The notes under the pieces were generated by a model that saw nothing but the letters and a program-made list of their open reading frames with translations, searched no databases and was not told the DNA's origin. The translations under genes and the position numbers were made by a program. Shown here in pieces: positions 1 to 7,597 of a DNA stretch of 20,952 nucleotides (positions are counted from its first letter, which is position 1; the number at the start of each line of letters is the position of its first letter). Origin of the DNA: DASTDY01 sp035478375 (lineage in GTDB: Bacteria; Patescibacteriota; Saccharimonadia; Saccharimonadales; EFPC-124). The stretch is from positions 1 to 20,952 of the forward strand of contig DATIJQ010000040.1 in NCBI GenBank assembly GCA_035478375.1, written 5' to 3'.

Positions 1-2
1 CA

Positions 3-428
3 GGTTATGACAATCGCGATGCAGCCGAAGAATTTACCGCCATGGGACGCCCCGATCTCGCCGCCGAATATGCTCGGGCACGCAAGGTCAACAACGACCC
101 GCGTATTACCGCGTTTGGGCGGTTCCTACGCGCCACATCCATTGATGAACTACCTCAGTTGTTTAATGTAATACAAGGTCACCTAAGTTTGGTCGGACCG
201 CGGCCAATTTTGCCCCAAGAACTAAAATTATACAAAGGCAAACATGCCCTGCTGCACAGCGTAAAATCGGGCGTGACCGGTTTGTGGCAGGTGTCGGGCC
301 GTAGTGATCTGCCGTTCGAAAAACGCGTTGAGCTCGAACTTTACTACGCCCAAAACTGGAGCTTTTGGCTGGACGTACGCATCCTACTTAAAACCATTCC
401 GGCGTTATTAAACAAAGGCGCGCGCTAA
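3..428 (+). CDS. Bacterial sugar transferase (undecaprenyl-phosphate sugar phosphotransferase), 5'-truncated
   Basis: This is the C-terminal 141 residues of a phosphoglycosyl transferase of the bacterial sugar transferase family (WcaJ/WbaP/PglC type). The frame is open to the left edge, so the start and any membrane anchor lie outside the window. The family moves a sugar-1-phosphate from a nucleotide sugar to polyprenyl phosphate at the cytoplasmic membrane face, the first step of a lipid-linked glycan. Visible hallmarks are D-P-R-x-T-x-x-G-R-F-L-R, the S-I-D-E-L-P-Q-L block (about nt 138-161), S-L-V-G-P-R-P (about 186-206), and G-V-T-G-L-W-Q-V-S-G-R-S. The stop TAA at 426-428 directly abuts the ATG of the next gene, so the two are probably co-transcribed. 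The family call is very secure. The sugar substrate cannot be read from this part. Confidence 0.95.
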   Translation, partial: GYDNRDAAEEFTAMGRPDLAAEYARARKVNNDPRITAFGRFLRATSIDELPQLFNVIQGHLSLVGPRPILPQELKLYKGKHALLHSVKSGVTGLWQVSGRSDLPFEKRVELELYYAQNWSFWLDVRILLKTIPALLNKGAR

Positions 429-1523
429 ATGGCTGCACCAAAAGTCGCCATTGTTTACGACTGGCTGACCAATATGGGCGGCGCCGAGCGTGTCGTATTG
501 GCCGCCCACCAAGCGTTCCCCGATGCGCCAATTTTTACCTCAGTTTTTGATGCCGACGGATGCCCACAATTTAAAAACCTCGACATTCACACAACATGGC
601 TGCAACATTTGCCGCGTTTTTTACGTAAAAAACACCAGCTGTTCCCGGTGCTGCGATGGGGGGCATTCCGACGTTTAAACTTGCAAGGTTACGACATGGT
701 TATTTCTATTACCAGTGCCGAAGCAAAAGCCGTTCGGGTCCGCCCAGGCGCTAAACATATCTGTTATTGCCTCACACCAACCCGCTATTATTGGAGCCAT
801 TACGAAGAGTATAAAAAAGAGCCAGGTTTTGGCCCGCTCAACCCGCTGGCCCGATTGGCGCTCCCTATTTTTGTTGGCTGGATGCGCCGGTTAGATCTCC
901 GCGCTGCAGCTGACGTGACCGAATTTGTGGCGATTTCGTCGGCCGTCGCTCGGCGCATAAAAACCTATTACGACCGCGATAGCCATATAATCTACCCGCC
1001 AGTCGATATGGAACGCTTCCGGCATTTGGCAATTGGCGGACCACGCAAAGGATTTGTGGCGCTTGGCCGGCAAGTGCCCTACAAACGATTCGATTTAGCC
1101 GTGCAGGCCTGCACAAAACTTGACCTACCACTGACCGTTTATGGTAACGGACCCGAGCACCAACGGCTTGTCGACCTTGCCGGTCCAACTGTCAAATTTG
1201 TTGTCGGTGCCAATGATACAACGATCGCCGCCGCCCTCGCAGGCGCCCAAGGTTGCATCTTCCCACAAGAAGAAGATTTTGGCATTGTGCAAGTCGAATC
1301 TCTCGCTGCCGGCTGTCCAGTTATTGCTTTTGCCAAAGGCGGCGCGCTCGATGTTATAACAGATGGCAAAACGGGCATCTTCTTTGATGAACAAACTGCC
1401 AACAGCCTAACAGAGGCACTGCGACGCTGCCAAACCACTCGTTTTGCACCAAAAATTCTGCAAGCTCACGCCGAAACGTTTAGCACTGAACAATTTGTGC
1501 GACGGCTACGCGAACTTGTTTAA
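429..1523 (+). CDS. GT4 family glycosyltransferase (candidate mannosyltransferase)
   Basis: This 364-aa protein has the GT-B fold of family GT4 and no membrane segment. Near the N-terminus is the glycine-rich loop G-G-A-E-R (residues 17-21). The C-terminal nucleotide-sugar domain shows Y-P-P-V-D (189-193), G-R-Q-V-P-Y-K-R (213-220) and the E-x7-E motif E282-D-F-G-I-V-Q-V-E290. Length is normal for the family. The start is the ATG immediately after the stop of the sugar transferase, with only a weak AAAGG upstream, so translational coupling is likely. The protein probably adds the second or a later sugar to the lipid-linked acceptor. GDP-mannose as donor is only inferred, from the convergent guanylyltransferase next door. 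Its stop codon overlaps that gene's stop. Confidence 0.92.
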   Translation: MAAPKVAIVYDWLTNMGGAERVVLAAHQAFPDAPIFTSVFDADGCPQFKNLDIHTTWLQHLPRFLRKKHQLFPVLRWGAFRRLNLQGYDMVISITSAEAKAVRVRPGAKHICYCLTPTRYYWSHYEEYKKEPGFGPLNPLARLALPIFVGWMRRLDLRAAADVTEFVAISSAVARRIKTYYDRDSHIIYPPVDMERFRHLAIGGPRKGFVALGRQVPYKRFDLAVQACTKLDLPLTVYGNGPEHQRLVDLAGPTVKFVVGANDTTIAAALAGAQGCIFPQEEDFGIVQVESLAAGCPVIAFAKGGALDVITDGKTGIFFDEQTANSLTEALRRCQTTRFAPKILQAHAETFSTEQFVRRLRELV

Positions 1524-2578
1524 TTGTCTTGCTGTTTCGCTTGCAATTTTTTAGCAATTTCGCCCACTTTTTGCGATAAATCTTTGCGCGCAACCAGCAC
1601 GCCGTGAGGTGAGTTAACGACTACCACATTGTCGAGGCCAATAACCGCAATCGGTTTGTTGTCTTCGTTGCGTACGTATGAATTTTCGACGCCCTCTAGT
1701 TCAATATCTTCGCCACGCAAGCTGTTGCGTTGTTCGTCAAGCACACTGACTTCGTGTAAATCACTAAACGAACCGACGTCCATCCAGTCGAATGATCCGG
1801 GGACTACCAACAGATCTTTCGTTTTTTCTAACAGCGAATAGTCAATGGCGATATTTTCGAAACCTAAATACGTATCGCGGTATTCATCATGGTTACCATC
1901 TGCCTCTTTAAGCGCGAGGTAATTATTGTACATGTCCGGCGCGAATTCTTGCATCTTTGCCAAAAATACGTTGGCGGGCGCTACAAAATAGCCCATGTTC
2001 CAAAGATATTTGCCACTTTTAACGTATTCGGCAGCAACATCGTGCGCTGGCTTTTCTTTAAATGAATGCACTTTGTATACAAACGTGTTGCCATTGTCAC
2101 CAATAGATTCGTCTTTTTGGATGTAACCAAAACCGGTCGCCGGGTATGACGGCTCAACGCCAAGCAGCACAATTTTCTTCTCCTCAGCTGCTGTTTTGCC
2201 AGCAAATTTTACCACGTTGGCAAAGCTGGCCACGTCACGAATGTGGTGGTCAGCGTGCATAAATACAATCGACTCTTCGCCGCTGTCTTGCTGTAAAATG
2301 CGGTCAATCGACGCCACAAAACAGCTTGATGTACCACGGCGCCCCGGTTCAATAATGACTTTGTCTGGCGTCATATCGGGCAGCTGGGTAAAAATATGAT
2401 CGCTGTGCCCCGCCTCTGTTATAACGTAGATATTATCGGTAATTTGTTTAGCGCGGTCGTAGGTGTTTTGCAGCATAGACCGCTCGTTAGTCAAACGTAA
2501 AAGGTGCTTAGGGAACGTTGGCGTTGAAAGGGGCCACAGGCGCGTACCAGAGCCGCCAGCAATAATTACGACTATCAT
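1520..2578 (-). CDS. manC: Mannose-1-phosphate guanylyltransferase (GDP-mannose synthesis)
   Basis: The 352-aa enzyme joins mannose-1-phosphate and GTP to make GDP-mannose. Visible nucleotidyltransferase motifs are A-G-G-S-G-T-R-L-W-P (7-16), F-P-K (22-24), A-D-H-H (109-112), G-F-G-Y-I (149-153), F-K-E-K-P (173-177), W-N-M-G (193-196), I-D-Y-S-L-L-E-K (245-252) and D-W-M-D-V-G-S-F (264-271). The C-terminal phosphomannose isomerase domain of bifunctional ManC proteins is absent. The usual E-P-x-x-R-N-T block reads E-P-G-R-R-G-T (77-83), an odd Asn-to-Gly change. The frame extends upstream to 2626, but the ATG at 2578 is chosen: it begins the Rossmann strand, and a -10 hexamer ends 6 bases before it, suggesting a leaderless mRNA. 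The stop shares the TTAA at 1520-1523 with the convergent GT4 gene. Guanylyl specificity rests on overall motif pattern; another hexose-1-phosphate nucleotidyltransferase is possible. Confidence 0.88.
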   Translation of the reverse strand: MIVVIIAGGSGTRLWPLSTPTFPKHLLRLTNERSMLQNTYDRAKQITDNIYVITEAGHSDHIFTQLPDMTPDKVIIEPGRRGTSSCFVASIDRILQQDSGEESIVFMHADHHIRDVASFANVVKFAGKTAAEEKKIVLLGVEPSYPATGFGYIQKDESIGDNGNTFVYKVHSFKEKPAHDVAAEYVKSGKYLWNMGYFVAPANVFLAKMQEFAPDMYNNYLALKEADGNHDEYRDTYLGFENIAIDYSLLEKTKDLLVVPGSFDWMDVGSFSDLHEVSVLDEQRNSLRGEDIELEGVENSYVRNEDNKPIAVIGLDNVVVVNSPHGVLVARKDLSQKVGEIAKKLQAKQQDN

Positions 2579-2584
2579 ACATCC

Positions 2585-2590
2585 AGTATA
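2585..2590 (-). promoter_or_regulatory. Putative -10 element of manC, leaderless configuration
   Basis: Read on the minus strand this is TATACT, five of six matches to TATAAT. Six bases separate it from the manC ATG, so a transcript starting at the usual distance would begin at or next to the A of the start codon. No convincing -35 box is visible. It overlaps the opposite-strand element by four bases. Confidence 0.5.
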
Positions 2591-2599
2591 GTGTAAGAT
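2587..2599 (+). promoter_or_regulatory. Putative -10 element(s) of the CsbB/YfhO unit
   Basis: Two candidate hexamers lie here: TATAGT (2587-2592, 13 bases before the ATG) and TAAGAT (2594-2599, 6 bases before it). TATAGT is the better match. It would give a leader of about 7 bases, the same geometry as the plus-strand element at 8565-8570. TAAGAT would give a leaderless mRNA. No clear -35 box is seen. Confidence 0.4.
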
Positions 2600-2605
2600 A
2601 AGATT

Positions 2606-3580
2606 ATGAAAAGCCCATCGCCACAATTATCTGTTGTGATTCCTGCACACAACGAAGATAAAAGCTTGCCCACATTTTATGCGCAGCTACATGGCGTGTT
2701 GCAAGCGCAAAAAGGTCTGTCCTACGAGGTAATCTTTGTGGACGATGGCAGCACTGACGACACGCGCAGTCTGCTCATCCAGTTCGCCAAGCAAAATGAC
2801 AACGTGCGGCTTATTTGTTTCCCGCGCAACTTTGGCAAAGAGGCAGCCACTAGCGCTGGCATTCAACATGCCCGCGGCGAAGGCATTTTAATGATGGATG
2901 CCGACGGCCAAAACCCGCCCGAACTCATTCCAACTTTTTTGCAAAAATGGCGGAGTGGTGCACGAGTCGTTGTGGGCGTACGCACCGCTAACCAAAAAGA
3001 AGGCTGGATTAAACGCTATGGCTCAAAACTGTTCTACGCCCTTTTAAAACGCATGGCGCACAGCGATGTTGTTCCCCGGGCAACTGATTTTAGGCTTATC
3101 GACCGCACCGTCCAGCAAGAATTTAACTCACTAACCGAACGCAACCGCATGACTCGCGGCCTCATAGATTGGCTTGGCTACGAACGTGCCACCGTGCCGT
3201 TTGTAGCCAACCCGCGCGTGGCTGGCGAGGCAAGCTACAAAATCACCAAGCTCTTTCGTCTAGCCATTAACAGCTTTGTGTCGTTAACGCTTGCGCCGCT
3301 GTACGCCATTGCGTGGGCTGGCGGTTTTATTACTCTTTTGTCACTGCTAAGCGGTTTGTTTGTCATTATTGAGCAACTTGTTTTACATGACCCACTTGAC
3401 CTCAAGATTACCGGCACAGCAATGTTAGCGCTCCTTATTTTGTTTTTGGTCGGACTCGTGTTGATGTCGCAAGGCCTTATGGTGCTCTATATTTCGCACA
3501 TCCATGCCGAAACGCAAAACCGGCCGCTGTACATTGTTGATCACAAACACTCAATACGGCTGGAGAAACCGCATGCGTGA
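2606..3580 (+). CDS. Polyprenyl-phosphate glycosyltransferase, GT2 (CsbB/GtrB/DPM1-like)
   Basis: This 324-aa inner-membrane enzyme is predicted to load a sugar from a nucleotide donor onto polyprenyl phosphate in the cytoplasm. The GT2 domain shows D-D-G-S-T-D-D-T (46-53), N-F-G-K-E-A-A (75-81), the metal-binding D98-A-D100 followed by Q-N-P-P-E-L-I-P, and F-R-L-I-D-R (162-167). The usual R-x-R-x-A-G-x-S-x-Y element is present as N-P-R-V-A-G-E-A-S-Y. Two C-terminal membrane segments (about 228-255 and 270-297) match CsbB/GtrB architecture. It heads a plus-strand unit and overlaps the next gene, a YfhO-type GT-C, by 8 bases. That is the family pairing known from Firmicutes lipoteichoic acid glycosylation. 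It is a paralog of the minus-strand gene at 7598-8554. Donor sugar unknown. Confidence 0.93.
   Translation: MKSPSPQLSVVIPAHNEDKSLPTFYAQLHGVLQAQKGLSYEVIFVDDGSTDDTRSLLIQFAKQNDNVRLICFPRNFGKEAATSAGIQHARGEGILMMDADGQNPPELIPTFLQKWRSGARVVVGVRTANQKEGWIKRYGSKLFYALLKRMAHSDVVPRATDFRLIDRTVQQEFNSLTERNRMTRGLIDWLGYERATVPFVANPRVAGEASYKITKLFRLAINSFVSLTLAPLYAIAWAGGFITLLSLLSGLFVIIEQLVLHDPLDLKITGTAMLALLILFLVGLVLMSQGLMVLYISHIHAETQNRPLYIVDHKHSIRLEKPHA
3562..3565 (+). promoter_or_regulatory. Shine-Dalgarno site that fixes the YfhO-like start
   Basis: GGAG lies 7 bases before the ATG at 3573, inside the end of the upstream GT2 gene. It favours that ATG over the in-frame upstream possibility at 3504, which has no such site and would add 23 residues lying antisense-free within the GT2 coding sequence. 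Confidence 0.7.
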
Positions 3581-5357
3581 CAGATTACAAACGTACGTAC
3601 GCGCGAGCTTGACCTGGCTTAAAAGTCACCCGCACCATGTTGTTGCTGGCGTGCTACTGGCAATTTGGTGCATTCCTTATTTTGTGACCGGCAACAATGT
3701 TGAATGGGGTGATTTTACTTTTTTTGCCCAGGGCGCCGAAGCCATCCGCAACAGTATTTTGGCCTATCATCAGTTCCCGTGGTGGAACCCATGGGTGGCC
3801 GGCGGTGTGCCGCTGTATGCTAACCCGCAGTTCGGCGTGTTTTCGCTGCAGACCTTGTTTGGATTATTTTTTGGCGCGGTTGCCGGGCTAAAAATTACGG
3901 CGGCGATTTTTACAGTTGGCGGCTATGCCTCGATGTTTATTTTAGCGCGTCGTTACTTTAAAATTAGCGCCAAAATTGCCGCAGTTATTGCGCTGCTTTG
4001 GGTGTTTAATTCGTTCTTTGTCAGCCACATTCCATCACACTTTACATTTTTGTGGTACTTTTTAGCGCCGCTGTTTGTGTACTTGTCATTGACTGTTAAA
4101 AACTGGCGTGGCGGGTTAGCGTTAGGCGGACTATTTACGCTTATGGGGTTGGCCGAGATTCATTATTCGTTCCTTCACATCGCCATTATTTGTGCGATTA
4201 TTTTGGTCGTACGCCTCGTCCGTGGCAAAACCTCGCGAAAGCAATTAGCGCTTGGCTTATTGGCCGCAGCTGCGTTTTTTGTGGTGATCGCTGGCCACCG
4301 CGCACTGTTTACCCTCCAAAACGTACATGATTTTCCGCGGATTGTTGCCGACCCACCAGCCAAACCATGGGATTCAATTTTAGCTGTCACTCTGCCCTTT
4401 TTTGGCGCCCACAAAGCTCCCTACCCTTACCCAAACACGCCGTTTGGGTGGGGCGAAACAACCGCTACATTTGGTCTCTGCGCCAGCATTGCTTTAGCTT
4501 TGTTAATCGGCTGGTTACTCTACCGTTGGCGGCATAAACCCAAAATCAAAGAGACAAAAGAACTACGGTACGGCGCCGGGCTATTAGGCGTGGCGATCGC
4601 GGCATTCGCTATTGGCGTTGGTGCTGTGGTTAAAATTGCGCCATACAGTCTCATAAAACACTTACCCATCCTAAGTGGCATGCGTGTGGCATCGCGCTGG
4701 TTTATATGGTATGAACTCGCTGCGCTGCTATTTATGGGCTACATGTTATGGCGCATACGGCCGTCACGGTTGCGAACTGTTGCCAAGGCATTTTTGGTGC
4801 TTGGCGTAGCAGAGTTATTTGTGCTCGGCTTTGGCTACCAATTTATGTTATTCGGGCACAAAGCCGTGACTGCACCAAAACCAATCACCGCCTATCAGTT
4901 CGAACAAGGCAACATGTTTGGTGACACGCGCTATTTACCAACCGGCGACAAACTGCCCGACGACGGCAACATGCCACACGTTGACCGCGAATACGAAGCC
5001 ACCACATTTAATCTCGGCACCATTCAAGCCAATGATGCTTTAGTCGACTTGCGCGGTCTTAAAACGCCGCCGCACTGCACCTACGCTCAGGGTTGCCCGT
5101 TTGTGCTCAGTGGCAATGCCAAACTCATGTCGTGGAGTCCAAATAAAGTCGTGTTAATGCGAACGGGTGTCGGTCCTATCCGACTCAACATGAACGATTC
5201 AAATTATTTTACAGTTAACGGTGTCCGCAGCACCGCCAAACACGTAGCCGAACCATATGGTGACCTTACCATTACCCTGCCTGATAGTACGCAAAACATA
5301 ACGATTGAAGTCCAACCCAGCGCCAGCGTCACAATTAAAGGTCTCCTTACCAAATAA
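3573..5357 (+). CDS. YfhO-type GT-C membrane glycosyltransferase
   Basis: This 594-aa polytopic protein has many hydrophobic segments from about residue 22 to 450 and a non-membrane C-terminal region (about 460-594) that looks beta-rich. The first outer loop has an acidic G-D-F (46-48), where GT-C enzymes usually place a catalytic acid, and then the signature W-N-P-W-V-A-G-G-V-P-L (71-81). That signature and the C-terminal W-S-P-N-K-V-V-L block resemble the YfhO family. YfhO is a GT-C enzyme that moves sugar from a flipped polyprenyl-phosphate carrier to an extracellular acceptor. The partner upstream would be the GT2. Start chosen by GGAG and the 8-base overlap with that gene. The stop overlaps the convergent SDR gene by 11 bases. 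It is clearly paralogous to the GT-C part of 8584-10767. The acceptor is unknown. Confidence 0.82.
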   Translation: MRDRLQTYVRASLTWLKSHPHHVVAGVLLAIWCIPYFVTGNNVEWGDFTFFAQGAEAIRNSILAYHQFPWWNPWVAGGVPLYANPQFGVFSLQTLFGLFFGAVAGLKITAAIFTVGGYASMFILARRYFKISAKIAAVIALLWVFNSFFVSHIPSHFTFLWYFLAPLFVYLSLTVKNWRGGLALGGLFTLMGLAEIHYSFLHIAIICAIILVVRLVRGKTSRKQLALGLLAAAAFFVVIAGHRALFTLQNVHDFPRIVADPPAKPWDSILAVTLPFFGAHKAPYPYPNTPFGWGETTATFGLCASIALALLIGWLLYRWRHKPKIKETKELRYGAGLLGVAIAAFAIGVGAVVKIAPYSLIKHLPILSGMRVASRWFIWYELAALLFMGYMLWRIRPSRLRTVAKAFLVLGVAELFVLGFGYQFMLFGHKAVTAPKPITAYQFEQGNMFGDTRYLPTGDKLPDDGNMPHVDREYEATTFNLGTIQANDALVDLRGLKTPPHCTYAQGCPFVLSGNAKLMSWSPNKVVLMRTGVGPIRLNMNDSNYFTVNGVRSTAKHVAEPYGDLTITLPDSTQNITIEVQPSASVTIKGLLTK

Positions 5358-6177
5358 TTGATTGCGCTGGTTTAAAACCAAGTAATTTTTGAGCGCGCGT
5401 AATGTCAGCCCAACTATAACTTGCTGGTGCTTGTTTGACGTCGTAGTGTGGTGTCACGCCCTGCGCGGTCAATTCTTCAACGAGCATTTTGTTATTCACT
5501 GCGCGGCCGCCAGCAATGTTCATAACGGTAAAGTTTGGTAGGTTTGCAAAAGCGTCAAACTGGACGAGCGCCCGTACAACGTCGTTTACGTGCACGTAAT
5601 CGCGGTAAAATGTCTCAAAACCGTTTAATTGCACGGGTTGCTCGGGGGTGCTTTTTGCTAATTTATACACCAGCGAATTTGTGAATGTCGGTCCATACAC
5701 GTTAAAAATCCTGAACGCAATAAACTTTACGTCACCGGCACTATTTGCCAGCGCCTGCTCGGCAGCCAGTTTGGTTTGACCGTACACGGCAGCTGGTGCG
5801 ATGTTGCTGTCTTCATCTGTTGGCAGGAGCTCGTTCTGCGCGTATACTGCGGCGGTCGAGGCGAATAAAAAGTACCGCACGCCGTGCTTGGCCGACGCTT
5901 TTGCGAGTTCGGCAGTGGCGTCGGCATTCACTTTTTTGGCAAGGTCGGGGTTGGTTTGTGCTTCGCCGATTACTGCAGCGAGGTGAATAATAGTGTCAGG
6001 TTTTGTCGCAGCAATAGCCGGTTCAATACTCGCTAAATCGCTTAAGTCGAGTTCAATTTGCGTCGCGACTGTGCCTACCTTTTGAGTCCGCACCGCCTGC
6101 ACAACTTCATGACCAGCTAGCGCCTTTACGACCTCAGCGCCTAATTTGCCAGCCGCACCAGTAACTAAAATCTTCAT
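5347..6177 (-). CDS. Extended-SDR NAD-dependent epimerase/dehydratase or 4-ketoreductase
   Basis: This 276-aa cytoplasmic protein has the NAD(P)-binding G-A-A-G-K-L-G (7-13), a catalytic S107/T108, the Y132-G-Q-T-K136 pair, N-V-Y-G-P, and D-Y-V-H-V-N-D-V-V, all typical of extended short-chain dehydrogenases acting on nucleotide sugars. It is somewhat shorter than most GalE-type epimerases (about 310-340 aa), so the C-terminal sugar-binding part is reduced. It follows the dehydratase gene with a one-base gap and has AGGA 5 bases before its ATG, so the two are almost surely one operon. I infer that it reduces or epimerises the 4-keto-6-deoxy product of that dehydratase. A UDP-glucose 4-epimerase or dTDP-rhamnose-type reductase remains possible. 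It ends W-TAA inside the convergent YfhO-like gene. Confidence 0.88.
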   Translation of the reverse strand: MKILVTGAAGKLGAEVVKALAGHEVVQAVRTQKVGTVATQIELDLSDLASIEPAIAATKPDTIIHLAAVIGEAQTNPDLAKKVNADATAELAKASAKHGVRYFLFASTAAVYAQNELLPTDEDSNIAPAAVYGQTKLAAEQALANSAGDVKFIAFRIFNVYGPTFTNSLVYKLAKSTPEQPVQLNGFETFYRDYVHVNDVVRALVQFDAFANLPNFTVMNIAGGRAVNNKMLVEELTAQGVTPHYDVKQAPASYSWADITRAQKLLGFKPAQSIIW

Positions 6178-6178
6178 G

Positions 6179-7552
6179 TTAATCCTGGGCGTTAAAACCC
6201 ATGTTAGTTAATTCGTTTTTCATATCGCTAGACGACAGGTCGTAGCGCAGGCTACGATCTAATAGTGCGCGGATTGCGTCGTGAAAGCTTTGGTGATCAA
6301 ACGGTTTTTCGTCCTTTACAATAAAAACTTTGTTGCTGGTAGTCTTGCCAACGTTTTGCGGGTCGTAGCTGAGTTCTTCGTACAATTTGTCGCCGGGTCG
6401 CAGGCCAATAATTTTAATTGGATTATCTTTTTTGGCGAGTCGAATAAGGCTTTTTGCCAAATCAATAATTTTAATTTGCTCGCCCATATCTAACACAAAA
6501 ATCTCGCCGTTTTTGCCGAGCGCCGCCGATTGCACGATAAGCTGCGCGGCTTCTTCGACGGTCATAAAAAAACGAGTGACATCTTTGTGCGTTACCGTAA
6601 CCGGCTCGCTTTTTTGAATCTGTTTTTTAAACGTATGGATAACACTGCCGTTACTTTGAATAACGTTACCAAACCGCACAGCATTAAATTTTGTGCCGTT
6701 TTGCGAAGCTGCCAGCGTTTCGAGCAACATCTCGCCAAGTCGTTTGGTTGTACCCATAACATTTGCTGGGCGCACTGCTTTGTCGGTCGACACGTACACA
6801 AAGTTTTTGACGTTGTGCTTTATAGCCTGTTCCATAACGTTGAGCGAACCCCATACATTATTATTAAAGGCTTCGACCGCATTTTGTTGCATTAAAGGCA
6901 CGTGTTTGTAGGCAGCGGCGTGCAACACAATATCAGGTTTGTAGCGGTCAAAAATTGCGTCCATGCGCTGCGCATTTTTTATGTCAGCAATTTTAAATAT
7001 CATATTTTTTTGGTCAAGGAACTCTTGCTGCAGGTAGAATATACCGTTTTCCCACCAGTCGATACAGACAATTTTATCGGGCTGCAAATCAACAAGTAAC
7101 TTAACGAGCTTTGACCCAATCGAACCAGCTGCGCCGGTCACCGCTACGGTTTTGCCTTTTACAAATTCGCGGCAAGCCAGCAAGTCATGTTTAACTGGCT
7201 CGCGGCCAATGAGCGCTAAAATATCTACATCTGTTAAATCGTGCAAACTAACAGTATTTTTAGCAATAATATTAAAGGAACGCGGGATAATCGAAAGCGT
7301 CACGTCGTCATGCGTCAGTCTTGCCAAAAATGTCCGTACCACCTGAGCCGATGCCGACGGAATTGCAAAATAAATATCAGTAATACCGTACGTTTTAACA
7401 ATAGTGTTGACGTCAGCTAGCGTACCTAGAACCGCTTTGTCTTTTAAAACGTCGTCTAAGAACCCTTGTACTTTTTGACCGTTGGCTTGCAAGCTTTTGG
7501 CAAGGCTTTGGCCAGCGGTGCCAAAACCGACAATCAGAATATTTTTTGGCAT
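6179..7552 (-). CDS. CapD/FlaA1-type UDP-HexNAc 4,6-dehydratase, soluble form
   Basis: This 457-aa protein has two consecutive Rossmann domains. The first has G-F-G-T-A-G (9-14), like the nucleotide-binding domain of WbpM/PglF proteins. The second has G-A-A-G-S-I-G-S (140-147), H-A-A-A-Y-K-H-V-P (211-219), S-T-D-K-A-V (255-260) and V-M-G-T-T-K (265-270). The Met-x3-Lys in place of Tyr-x3-Lys is characteristic of the UDP-GlcNAc 4,6-dehydratase family. Long members begin with about four membrane helices. None is present, so this version should be cytosolic. It probably makes a UDP-4-keto-6-deoxy-HexNAc for the SDR encoded one base downstream. The ATG at 7552 is preferred to a GTG at 7591, because the GTG codon directly abuts the 5' end of a TATAAT hexamer (7588-7583) and so would be lost from the transcript. 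GGAAAGAG precedes the ATG. Confidence 0.9.
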   Translation of the reverse strand: MPKNILIVGFGTAGQSLAKSLQANGQKVQGFLDDVLKDKAVLGTLADVNTIVKTYGITDIYFAIPSASAQVVRTFLARLTHDDVTLSIIPRSFNIIAKNTVSLHDLTDVDILALIGREPVKHDLLACREFVKGKTVAVTGAAGSIGSKLVKLLVDLQPDKIVCIDWWENGIFYLQQEFLDQKNMIFKIADIKNAQRMDAIFDRYKPDIVLHAAAYKHVPLMQQNAVEAFNNNVWGSLNVMEQAIKHNVKNFVYVSTDKAVRPANVMGTTKRLGEMLLETLAASQNGTKFNAVRFGNVIQSNGSVIHTFKKQIQKSEPVTVTHKDVTRFFMTVEEAAQLIVQSAALGKNGEIFVLDMGEQIKIIDLAKSLIRLAKKDNPIKIIGLRPGDKLYEELSYDPQNVGKTTSNKVFIVKDEKPFDHQSFHDAIRALLDRSLRYDLSSSDMKNELTNMGFNAQD

Positions 7553-7560
7553 GTCTCTTT

Positions 7561-7579
7561 CCAGGTTAGGTGTACCTGG
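7561..7579. repeat. Inverted repeat CCAGGT-N7-ACCTGG
   Basis: Perfect 6-base arms (7561-7566 and 7574-7579) flank a 7-base centre. The repeat begins 3 bases downstream of the TATAAT at 7588-7583 and covers the predicted transcription start of the dehydratase gene. A transcript starting near 7576 would miss part of one arm, so an operator is more plausible than an RNA hairpin. Confidence 0.5.
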
Positions 7580-7582
7580 TTT

Positions 7583-7588
7583 ATTATA
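7583..7588 (-). promoter_or_regulatory. Consensus -10 box of the dehydratase gene
   Basis: The minus strand reads TATAAT, a perfect -10, in the 45-base gap between the GT2 and dehydratase genes. It would allow the dehydratase-SDR pair to be transcribed separately from the GT2. No strong -35 box is visible. The predicted start near 7576 leaves a leader of about 24 bases. Confidence 0.5.
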
Positions 7589-7597
7589 CACGGACGT

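Noticed and set aside
2579..2626. Upstream start for manC at 2626, adding 16 residues.
   Set aside because: It would run across the divergent promoter region and into the opposite gene's start; the Rossmann strand begins exactly at the ATG at 2578.
3504..3572. Upstream start at 3504 for the YfhO-like protein.
   Set aside because: It lies deep in the GT2 gene and has no ribosome site, whereas the ATG at 3573 has GGAG at 7 bases.
3578..3580. Possible UGA recoding, as in Gracilibacteria and Absconditabacteria.
   Set aside because: UGA ends the first GT2 gene at the expected length, no in-frame UGA interrupts any gene, and all genes read normally with the standard code.
7553..7591. In-frame GTG start at 7591 adding 13 residues to the dehydratase.
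   Set aside because: The codon directly abuts the 5' end of the TATAAT -10 box, and the added residues precede the family's normal N-terminus (M-P-K-N-I-L-I-V-G-F-G). The ATG at 7552 has GGAAAGAG upstream.
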